Shown here piece after piece: positions 55,422 to 64,000 of a DNA stretch of 64,000 nt. How positions within the stretch are numbered: position 1 is the first letter of the stretch; every line of letters starts with the position of its first letter. The notes below the pieces were generated by a model. The model was given only the letters and a program-made list of their open reading frames with translations. It did not search any database and was not told the origin of the DNA. Made by a program: the position numbers and the translations under genes. Origin of the DNA: an uncultured bacterium (GTDB lineage: Bacteria > Pseudomonadota > Gammaproteobacteria > Burkholderiales > Burkholderiaceae_C). The stretch is from positions 23,049 through 87,048 of the forward strand of contig CAIYQZ010000004.1 of NCBI GenBank assembly GCA_903928495.1, read 5' to 3'.

Positions 55422-57806
55422 TCAGTTGGACGGGCTGTGCATCACTCGCGCCATTTCCTGTGACAACAGCGCTGCGGAAATGGGTTTGGACACGTAGCCA
55501 TCGGCCCCTGCCGCCATGAATCGCTCGCGGTCGCCGGTCATGGCGTGCGCCGTCACCATCAGCACGGGTGTGCGTCGGCCGGTATTGGCCTCGGCTTCGC
55601 GCAGCCGGGCCAATGCTGTCAGGCCGTCCATGCGGGGCATCATCACGTCCATCAGCACCAGGTCGAAACGCTGCGCGGCGAGTTCGGCCAGGGCCGCTTC
55701 GCCGTCTTGGGCCAGCACGCAGGTGTGGCCCATTTTGGCCAGCAGCAGGCTGGCGAGCTTTTGGTTGATGGGGTGGTCTTCGGCCAGCAGCACGTGCAGC
55801 GGGCGGGCGCTGTCGGTGGGCACATTGGTCTGGGTCAAGTCCATCAAGGCGCTGTCGCCCGATGGCAGGGCACACCGCACCGTGAACGAAAACACCGAGC
55901 CCTGGCCGGGTGTGCTGTCTGCGTCGATCTGGCCGCCCATCAGTGTGACCAGGCTGCGCGTGATGGCCAAGCCCAGGCCGGTGCCACCGAAAGAACGCGA
56001 GATGGAGCCGTCGGCCTGCACGAAGGGGTTGAACAGTTGCTCCGCCCGGGCAGGGTCGAAGCCGATGCCGGTGTCGGTGACCTTGATGGACAGCATCACG
56101 GCATCGGGGTCACCCAGGGGTTCGGCGTCCATGGCCACGTGCACGCTGCCGCTGTGCGTGAACTTGACGGCATTGCCCACGAGGTTGGTGAGTATCTGAC
56201 GCAGCCGCACGGGGTCCAGCATGCCCTCTGCAGGCACGGCGGCAGTGCAGCTGTGTGTGAGCGACAGGCCTTTGGACTCGGCCAGCCCGGACAGCGACCG
56301 CACGGTGTGCCGCAGGACTTGCTCGGGCTGGCAGCGCACCAGGTCAAGCTCGAGCGCACCGGACTCGATCTTCGAGAAGTCGAGGATGTCGTTGATGATC
56401 ACCAGCAGGTGGTTGGCCGACTCGCGTGCCAGCGTCAGGTGTTCGCGCTGCTCGGTGGTGAGGTCGGTTTCGAGCACCAGTTGCGTCATGCCCACGATGC
56501 CGTTCATGGGCGTGCGGATTTCGTGGCTCATGTTGGCCAGAAACTCGCCTTTGAGGCGGTTGGCCACCTCGGCCTTGTCTTTGGCTTCGATCAGTTGGGC
56601 CTCGTTCTCGAGGATCAGGGTGAAGTCCTGCATCACCCCGGTGAAGAACAGCTCGTCGTCGACCCTCGTTTCCGTAACCGACAGCCGCAACGGAAACTGG
56701 CTGCCGTCGGTGCGGTGACCCTTGACGATGCGCGGACGGTTCAGCATGTGCTGAATGCCGGTTTCCAGGTAATGGTTCAGGTCCCGGCCGTGCTGTTCGC
56801 GGCCGTCCGGGTGCATCAGCACGCCCACACTCTGTCCCAGCAAACTGTCGCCGCTGAAACCGAACATGGTGGCCGCCGCGGTGTTGGCCTGGATGATGAC
56901 GCCCTGTGTGTTGATGACCACGATGCCTTCTGGGGCCGAATCGAAGATGCTGTTGAGCTTGGATTCGCTCAGCCGCAGGTTGCGTTCGATGTGGCGCCGC
57001 TCGTCGATTTCACGGCGCAGCTGCAGGTTTGACTTCTCGCGACCGGCAGACAACTCGCGCGAGTGGCGCAATGCGTGTTGCAGCCGTTGTGTGATGACCC
57101 ACACCAGACTCATTCCCAGCAGCAACACCAGCAGCAAAATCCCGAAGGTCTGGTTCAGCACACCGGTGGCCGCACCCTGCCAGCCCTTGAGCGGCACGTT
57201 CACCTCCAGCGCACCCCGCACGTCGCCCACCTTCCAGTCAGTGCGCGGTGACCCCGCAAAGCTGTTGTGGCAGGCCACGCAGTTGGCCTGCATCACATCT
57301 GCCTGCGCGTAGCGCAGCACCTGCACACCCTTGACTTCCGCCTTGCGCATGTAGGGTTGGTCAGGGAACTCGCGCAGGTGGGCCAGCGCCTCGGTCTGGA
57401 AGTCGTCCAGCTTGCGCTCGTCCACACGCCAGGGGAAGGGCAGACTGCTGTAGAGCTGTACGCTGTGCCCTTCTTCCTGTTTTGACAGGTAGTGCCCCAA
57501 GTCGATCATCAGGGTCGCGGGCAGGGGCAGTCCGTTATTGGTTTCTTTGTACTCGTGCGTGACGGTGGCTCCGCTGGTGCGGGCGCGGGGCAGGATTTCC
57601 GTGGAATAGAAATTGCGGAAGTGCGTGACCGACTGCGCCTGCTTGCGCGCCATGTCCATCACAAAGCTGTCCACCACCTGTTGTGCAGACGTGTAGGTGA
57701 ACCAGGCCACGTACGCGCCCATGGCCACCAGCACGCTGCCCAGCAAGGGCAATGCCCAGGGCTTGAGGTAGAAGGCTTTGGCCGGAAGGGGCGGGCGTGA
57801 GTTCAT
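55422..57806 (-). CDS. hybrid sensor histidine kinase with periplasmic c-type haem (Tll0287-like) domain
   Basis: A 794-residue membrane kinase. Order: TM helix (~20-38), periplasmic Tll0287/DUF3365-like domain with a haem-attachment motif CVACH at 176-180 ([12 protein letters not shown]), second TM ([15 protein letters not shown]), a PAS domain ([21 protein letters not shown]), HisKA with the phospho-acceptor in [13 protein letters not shown], HATPase ([21 protein letters not shown]) and a C-terminal receiver ([34 protein letters not shown]). It probably senses redox state or a gas through covalent haem. No dedicated response regulator is adjacent. Confidence 0.92.
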   Translation of the reverse strand: MNSRPPLPAKAFYLKPWALPLLGSVLVAMGAYVAWFTYTSAQQVVDSFVMDMARKQAQSVTHFRNFYSTEILPRARTSGATVTHEYKETNNGLPLPATLMIDLGHYLSKQEEGHSVQLYSSLPFPWRVDERKLDDFQTEALAHLREFPDQPYMRKAEVKGVQVLRYAQADVMQANCVACHNSFAGSPRTDWKVGDVRGALEVNVPLKGWQGAATGVLNQTFGILLLVLLLGMSLVWVITQRLQHALRHSRELSAGREKSNLQLRREIDERRHIERNLRLSESKLNSIFDSAPEGIVVINTQGVIIQANTAAATMFGFSGDSLLGQSVGVLMHPDGREQHGRDLNHYLETGIQHMLNRPRIVKGHRTDGSQFPLRLSVTETRVDDELFFTGVMQDFTLILENEAQLIEAKDKAEVANRLKGEFLANMSHEIRTPMNGIVGMTQLVLETDLTTEQREHLTLARESANHLLVIINDILDFSKIESGALELDLVRCQPEQVLRHTVRSLSGLAESKGLSLTHSCTAAVPAEGMLDPVRLRQILTNLVGNAVKFTHSGSVHVAMDAEPLGDPDAVMLSIKVTDTGIGFDPARAEQLFNPFVQADGSISRSFGGTGLGLAITRSLVTLMGGQIDADSTPGQGSVFSFTVRCALPSGDSALMDLTQTNVPTDSARPLHVLLAEDHPINQKLASLLLAKMGHTCVLAQDGEAALAELAAQRFDLVLMDVMMPRMDGLTALARLREAEANTGRRTPVLMVTAHAMTGDRERFMAAGADGYVSKPISAALLSQEMARVMHSPSN

Positions 57807-57843
57807 GGGTGGCGGTGCAACGTGTCAGTGGCGGAGTGTGCAC

Positions 57844-58713
57844 TCAGGCCAGGGCTTTTTTCAGCCATTCGGCAAACGCGGCGCATTCCCAGCGGTCCAT
57901 GGTGCCGGTGCGCCAGCACAAATAGTGCGCGTGCGGGCTGGGCACGCTGCGCTCGAACAGGCGCACCAGGCTGCCGTTCTCCAGCCAGGGTGCACCGAGT
58001 TTCAGCCTCACGAGCGCAATGCCCATGCCTGCGGCTGCACCGTCGCAGGCCAGCCCCACGTCGTTGAAGGTGGAGCCCTCGGTGGGCTCCGGCCAGTCTA
58101 GGTCGTGGGCTGCAAACCAGGTGCGCCAGGGCTCCAATGGGCTGCGCAGCAGGGGGGAGTCTTCCAGGTCTGTCACGGTTTCAAACGGCCCATGCTCGCG
58201 CAAAAAGGCGGGTGAGGCCAGCGGGGTGACGTCGTCTTTGAACAGGCAGACGTGTTCCACATCTGCATAGCGCCCGGTGCCAAAGCGCACGGTCAGGTCG
58301 GCGTCTTCGGCCACCACGTCCAGCAGCGGAATGCTCACCTGCAGCGTGAGGTCAATTTCAGGGTATGCCTCGGTGAACAGCCGCAGGCGTGGCATCAGCA
58401 CCGAGCGGGCAAACGTCGGCGTGACCGCCACCTTCAGCTTGCGCCGACCGGCCACCGAGCCCAGCGTGGGGAACCGCCCCAGAATGCCCAGCCCCTCGCG
58501 CACGTGGGCCAGGTATTCACTGCCCTCGCTGGTCAGGGAAAAGTCGGCGCGCCCGAACAGCTTGGTGCCGATGATCTGCTCCAGCTGCTTGACGCGGTGG
58601 CTGACGGCACTGGGGGTGACGCACAGCTCCTCGGCAGCCTGAGTGACGCTGCGCAACCGCGCCAACGCTTCAAAGGTGAGCAGGCATTGGATGGGTGGAA
58701 TGCGTACGGCCAT
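57844..58713 (-). CDS. LysR-family transcriptional regulator, GcvA-like
   Basis: A 289-residue LTTR. The N-terminal winged HTH (IPPIQCLLTFEALARLRSVTQAAEELCVTPSAVSHRVKQLEQIIGTKLFGR) is the GcvA type, and the rest is a LysR substrate-binding domain (RKLKVAVTPTFARSVLMPRL, DLTVRFGTGRYADVEHVCLF, GLACDGAAAGMGIALV). Targets are unknown. It lies downstream of purU on the same strand, a one-carbon gene, and GcvA controls glycine cleavage in E. coli, so a role in one-carbon metabolism is possible but unproven. A dispersed-repeat copy sits just upstream. Confidence 0.9.
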   Translation of the reverse strand: MAVRIPPIQCLLTFEALARLRSVTQAAEELCVTPSAVSHRVKQLEQIIGTKLFGRADFSLTSEGSEYLAHVREGLGILGRFPTLGSVAGRRKLKVAVTPTFARSVLMPRLRLFTEAYPEIDLTLQVSIPLLDVVAEDADLTVRFGTGRYADVEHVCLFKDDVTPLASPAFLREHGPFETVTDLEDSPLLRSPLEPWRTWFAAHDLDWPEPTEGSTFNDVGLACDGAAAGMGIALVRLKLGAPWLENGSLVRLFERSVPSPHAHYLCWRTGTMDRWECAAFAEWLKKALA

Positions 58714-58734
58714 GGTGTGCGTCTCGAAAGAGTT

Positions 58735-58778
58735 ATAGCTGTAAAACCAATACCATCAAGCGCTGAAGCCTGTTTTTA
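58735..58778 (-). repeat. dispersed ~45-bp repeat, copy 10
   Basis: ATAGCTGTAAAACCAATACC, ATCAAGCGCTGAAGCCTG, TTTTTA. I use this copy as the reference for the reverse orientation. Its last three bases overlap the purU stop codon, so the repeat end supplies the TAA. Confidence 0.78.
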
Positions 58779-59648
58779 CTTGAAAATCACGGTCTTGTGT
58801 CCGTTGAGCAGCACGCGGCGCTCGCTGTGCCACTTCACGGCGCGGGCCAGCACCTGGCTTTCGGTGTCGCGGCCCTGGGCGGTGAGGTCATCCACGGTTT
58901 TGCTGTGGTCCACACGGGCCACATCCTGCTCGATGATGGGGCCTTCGTCCAGGTCAGCAGTCACGTAGTGTGCGGTCGCGCCGATCAGCTTCACCCCCCG
59001 GTCGTGCGCCTGGTAATACGGCTTGGCACCTTTGAAGCTGGGCAGAAAGCTGTGGTGGATGTTGATGGCACGGCCTTCCAGCTTGCGGCACAGGTCGTCA
59101 CTGAGGATTTGCATGTAGCGCGCCAGCACCACCAGCTCGGCGTCTTCGGCCTGAACAATTTCAAACTGCCGTGCTTCCACCTGCGCCTTGGTGGCAGCGG
59201 TGACGGGCAGGTGGTGAAACGGCACGTTGTAGCTGGCCGCCAGCTGGTAGAACTCACGGTGGTTGCTGACGATGGCGCGGATGTCCAGCGGCAGCAGCCC
59301 GCTTTTCCAGCGGAACAGCAGGTCGTTCAGGCAGTGGCCTTCCTTGCTGACGAAAATCACCGTGCGCATGGGCTGGCTGGTAGCGTGCAGCTGCCAGTTC
59401 ATCTGGAACGGCGCGGCAAAACCGGCCATGTCGGCCTTGAGCTGTTCGTGGCTGAGCTGGCTGCACGCAAACTGCACCCGCATGAAAAACAGGCCGGTGT
59501 CGTGGTCGTTGAACTGCGCGGCTTCTTCGATGTTGCCGGAACGCTCCAGCAAAAAGCCCGACACGGCGTGGACCAGGCCCAGGCGGTCCGGGCAAGACAG
59601 GGTCAGCACATAGGTGCTGGCAGGGGAGGGGGAAGGTGTGTGAGACAT
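58776..59648 (-). CDS. purU: formyltetrahydrofolate deformylase PurU
   Basis: Hydrolyses 10-formyl-THF to THF and formate, supplying formate for purine synthesis and regulating the one-carbon pool. The 290-residue protein has an N-terminal ACT domain (LTLSCPDRLGLVHAVSGFLLERSGNIEEA) and a C-terminal formyltransferase-like domain with NIHHSFLPSFKGAKPYYQA and IGATAHYVTADLDEGPIIEQD, providing the Asn, His and Asp catalytic residues. The stop codon coincides with the end of a dispersed-repeat copy. The ATG at 59648 gives a short lead before the ACT domain, as usual. Confidence 0.95.
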   Translation of the reverse strand: MSHTPSPSPASTYVLTLSCPDRLGLVHAVSGFLLERSGNIEEAAQFNDHDTGLFFMRVQFACSQLSHEQLKADMAGFAAPFQMNWQLHATSQPMRTVIFVSKEGHCLNDLLFRWKSGLLPLDIRAIVSNHREFYQLAASYNVPFHHLPVTAATKAQVEARQFEIVQAEDAELVVLARYMQILSDDLCRKLEGRAINIHHSFLPSFKGAKPYYQAHDRGVKLIGATAHYVTADLDEGPIIEQDVARVDHSKTVDDLTAQGRDTESQVLARAVKWHSERRVLLNGHKTVIFK

Positions 59649-59680
59649 GGGAATGGCATTGTCGCTTCAAGTGGCCTCAG

Positions 59681-60547
59681 TCAGCCCCGGCCCTTGAGTT
59701 GCGCGCAGTGGTCTTTGGGGGGGACAGGCGGCGTTACCCACACCGCGTCGAACGCCCCCGCATCATCGGGGCGCGGTTCGCCTGCGGACAGCCGCACGGA
59801 TTTCAACTTCAGGCTGCTTGGCAGGTAAGCGGGCACGCCCACGCCTTTGTGTGCGTGTTGGCTGCCCGCCAGCAGCAGCACGGTTTTGCCCCGCACAACG
59901 GCAGCTTGCACGGTGGCCGCAAGGGAGGCGTCCCGGGCCAGCTGTATGCGGGTCATGGGGCCTATCTGGCCCGGTGGCAGCAGGTTGCAGTGGCCCTCGC
60001 GCACGGCATCGCGTTGCTGGGTGAGCACGGTTGCGTTCACCCGCGTGTCCCACTCCACTTCTTTCATCACGGCGGCATTGCGTTGGCGTGGCAGGTTGCC
60101 GCCGATGACCGGCACGCGCGCAGCCACAGCCGCCATAACGGTGGGGCCGTACTGGGCCCAGGGCCAGGCGCTGTCGCGCCATGCCAGGGCCTGTTTCACC
60201 TGGGCTGGGGTGGCGTCGGCAGGCAGTCTGCGGGTGTCGTGGCCGACATCGGCCATTTCCAGCACCACGGCTCCCAGTTCGCCCAGGCTGGCCAGTGTTT
60301 GCACGGTGGCCAGCTGCTTGCGCTGGTGGTCGGGTGCGTCGTGCTGTTCGCCCAGCATCAGCACATCGGGCGTGCCCAGGGCGTGCAGGCGTTGGGCCAC
60401 CGGCAAAGCCATGTCTTGCACCAACAAGGTGTTTGACCCGGCGGGCCCTGTGGCCGTGCAGGCCGTCAGCGTCAGCAGTGAAATGGCCAGCGTGGCCAGG
60501 GCCTGGCTTGCGGACGTCTGGCTTTTGGAGACAGGGAAGAGCGTCAT
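59681..60547 (-). CDS. ChaN-family lipoprotein (haem-binding uptake protein type)
   Basis: A 288-residue predicted lipoprotein with lipobox LTAC (ISLLTLTACTATG). The ChaN domain shows DVLMLGEQHDAPDHQRKQL, VVLEMADVGHDTRRL, WPWAQYGPTVMAAVAARVPVIGGNLPR and LLLAGSQHAHKGVGVPAYL, including the conserved GEQH and AGSxH histidines. ChaN of Campylobacter binds haem at the outer membrane; the Comamonadaceae role is not known. The start codon overlaps a possible ATG of the divergent membrane-protein gene within CATG. Confidence 0.87.
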   Translation of the reverse strand: MTLFPVSKSQTSASQALATLAISLLTLTACTATGPAGSNTLLVQDMALPVAQRLHALGTPDVLMLGEQHDAPDHQRKQLATVQTLASLGELGAVVLEMADVGHDTRRLPADATPAQVKQALAWRDSAWPWAQYGPTVMAAVAARVPVIGGNLPRQRNAAVMKEVEWDTRVNATVLTQQRDAVREGHCNLLPPGQIGPMTRIQLARDASLAATVQAAVVRGKTVLLLAGSQHAHKGVGVPAYLPSSLKLKSVRLSAGEPRPDDAGAFDAVWVTPPVPPKDHCAQLKGRG

Positions 60548-60587
60548 GGCCGGGGATACTACGCGGCCTGCCGTGCCCACACCCGCT

Positions 60588-61655
60588 ATGCCCCCGTTGT
60601 CCCGTCTTCTATTCACCTTGCTCCTGGCGCTGGCCGCCGCACAGGCGTGTGTGTGGCTGCACACGCCCATTCCCTGGATGATGGGCCCGCTGGTGGCCAC
60701 GGCGGTGGTCTCGGTGCTGGGTGCGCCAGTGACCAGCTGGGTACCGCTGCGCAACGCAGGCCAGTGGGTCATCGGCACAGCGCTGGGGCTGTACTTCACG
60801 CCCGCCGTGGGCGGACTGGTGGCAGGCCTGTGGTGGGCCATTGTGTTGGGGGTGGTGTGGGCCTGCGTGCTCGGCTGGGCGTTTGGCCGTTGGCTGGCAC
60901 ATGCCCACGCGCCTCAACTGGCGCACCTGCCTGCGGCGCAGCGCCATGCCACCACTTACTTTGCCGGTGCCATCGGCGGGGCGTCGGAAATGACGCTGAT
61001 CGCCGAGCGGCACGGTGCCCGCACCGACCTGGTGGCCAGTGCGCACAGCCTGCGGGTGCTGATGGTCACGCTGACGTTGCCCTTTGCCATGCAGGCCTGG
61101 GGCGTACACGGGCTGGACAGCACCGGCACCGCGGTGCGCGACGTGCAGTGGATGGGCCTCGCCGCGCTGGCGGCGCTGACCGGTGCCGGGGTGTGGGTGT
61201 CGTTGCGGCTGGGTCGGGCCAACCCCTGGTTCATGGGGGCGCTCGTGGCCACCATGCTCACCACACTGGCGGGGGTGCGGCTGTCGGCTCTGCCTGTGGA
61301 GCTGACCAACGCCGCGCAGCTGGTGATTGGGGTCAGCCTGGGCGTGCGGTTTTCACCGACGTTTGTGCGCGCTGCGCCCCGCTGGCTGGGTTCGGTGGCC
61401 TTGGCCACCACCGTGATGATGGCCCTGTGCGCCATGTTCGGCACAGCGTTGGCTTGGGCCACGGGCTTGCACCCGGCCACGCTGATCCTGGGCACCTCGC
61501 CCGGTGGCATTGCCGAGATGGCCATCACCGCCAAGGTGCTGCAACTGGGCGTGCCGGTGGTCACGGCTTTCCAGGTGTGTCGCCTGGTGGCGGTGTTGAT
61601 CCTGGCCGAGCCGCTGTACCGCTGGCTGGGCCCTCAACCGCAGGTCAAGGGCTGA
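60588..61655 (+). CDS. AbrB-family membrane protein (AbrB duplication type)
   Basis: A 355-residue membrane protein with about ten helices in two AbrB repeats: repeat 1 WLHTPIPWMMGPLVATAVVSVLG and repeat 2 RANPWFMGALVATMLTTLAG, each with a PW-MGxLxAT core. HATTYFAGAIGGASEMTLIAERHG and LGTSPGGIAEMAITAKVL are the paired intramembrane motifs. Annotated variously as AbrB-family transcriptional regulator or ammonia-monooxygenase-like, it is more likely a transporter of unknown substrate. ATG 60588 is used; ATG 60546 would overlap the chaN start. It converges on katG with 15 bp between stops. Confidence 0.88.
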   Translation: MPPLSRLLFTLLLALAAAQACVWLHTPIPWMMGPLVATAVVSVLGAPVTSWVPLRNAGQWVIGTALGLYFTPAVGGLVAGLWWAIVLGVVWACVLGWAFGRWLAHAHAPQLAHLPAAQRHATTYFAGAIGGASEMTLIAERHGARTDLVASAHSLRVLMVTLTLPFAMQAWGVHGLDSTGTAVRDVQWMGLAALAALTGAGVWVSLRLGRANPWFMGALVATMLTTLAGVRLSALPVELTNAAQLVIGVSLGVRFSPTFVRAAPRWLGSVALATTVMMALCAMFGTALAWATGLHPATLILGTSPGGIAEMAITAKVLQLGVPVVTAFQVCRLVAVLILAEPLYRWLGPQPQVKG

Positions 61656-61670
61656 GGGCCGCCAGCACAT

Positions 61671-63860
<2,190 letters not shown>

Positions 63861-63931
63861 CTAGGGATGGTGTTCAAAACCCCGGTCAAGCCCGAATGGT
63901 GTGAGCGAGGTGCGCCGGGAACAATGGCGTC

Positions 63932-64000
63932 ATGACCCAACAAGAACTTGGCCTGAACCTGAGCACGCGGCGCACGCGCAAAGCGGTGTTCCTCGACGAG
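63932..64000 (+). mobile_element. start of an IS5-family-like transposase (3'-truncated by window)
   Basis: The final 69 bases are an open frame MTQQELGLNLSTRRTRKAVF and onward, which matches the characteristic N-terminus of IS5-type transposases (LGLSLSTRKTRKREFLDEM...). Only 23 codons are visible. The inverted repeat and target duplication cannot be confirmed. The katG start is 93 bp away on the opposite strand, so the element may influence the katG promoter. Confidence 0.6.

Overview
This is a high-GC (mostly G/C at third codon positions), densely coded bacterial chromosome segment, most probably from a Comamonadaceae-type betaproteobacterium (Burkholderiales). The evidence is the protein set (PilT/PilU pair, rsmI-yraN-diaA-dolP block, GcvA-like LysR, polyP:AMP phosphotransferase, selenoneine genes) and a dispersed ~45-bp repeat of a kind I associate with that family. 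I see no rRNA, tRNA, CRISPR or prophage. The only mobile DNA I can support is the first 23 codons of a probable IS5-family transposase at the right edge.

Layout. 1-2450: end of a KtrB/TrkH potassium channel, its KtrA partner and a CDP-alcohol phosphatidyltransferase. 2490-5957: a YHS lipoprotein gene broken by an in-frame stop, then a histidine-rich set (small His-rich protein, HupE/UreJ-like membrane protein, DUF6488-like secreted protein, EamA transporter with a His-rich tail) that looks like metal handling. 6035-7440: rhodanese and a TonB-like protein. 7447-17742: the most notable locus, a set of selenium and ergothioneine genes: egtB, a four-gene PhnCDE-type ABC importer (best read as a selenium-oxyanion importer), egtD, senA, senB and a flavoprotein-SelD fusion (SenC). 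18022-20733: a histidine kinase, response regulator and outer-membrane barrel operon. 21040-24747: accessory genes including a Phd/VapC toxin-antitoxin pair. 24822-27948: a motility group (YjfB-like, two lipoproteins including FlgO-like, CheV, a rod-like protein). 28060-36707: DinG-like helicase, acyl-CoA synthetase, chalcone-isomerase-like protein, a small molybdopterin-fold protein, SDR, exonuclease. 36711-39378: rsmI, yraN, diaA, dolP. 40407-44044: pilT, a cyclic-nucleotide-binding protein, pilU, and divergent yggS. 44680-48309: an Lrp-type regulator and divergent putA, separated by two interleaved perfect inverted repeats. 48330-63839: crcB, an Hsp70-like gene, PPK2-type phosphotransferase, a class V aminotransferase, glcD, a c-haem sensor kinase, purU, chaN, an AbrB-type membrane protein and katG.

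How the genes work together. In 7447-17742 the importer would bring in a selenium oxyanion. The oxyanion is reduced by general metabolism. SenC makes selenophosphate, SenB makes a selenosugar from UDP-GlcNAc, EgtD trimethylates histidine to hercynine, and SenA joins hercynine and selenosugar on the way to selenoneine. EgtB would draw on the same hercynine for ergothioneine. The SenABC pathway is published; the co-location with a dedicated importer and both EgtB-type enzymes is what deserves follow-up. A second theme is the ~45-bp repeat: ten copies are recognisable, six between genes and four inside reading frames (three in putA, one in the dinG-like helicase), where they are translated without breaking the frame.

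Start codons were chosen by domain coverage, Shine-Dalgarno context and overlap with neighbours. All function calls are from reading the proteins; no database search was run.
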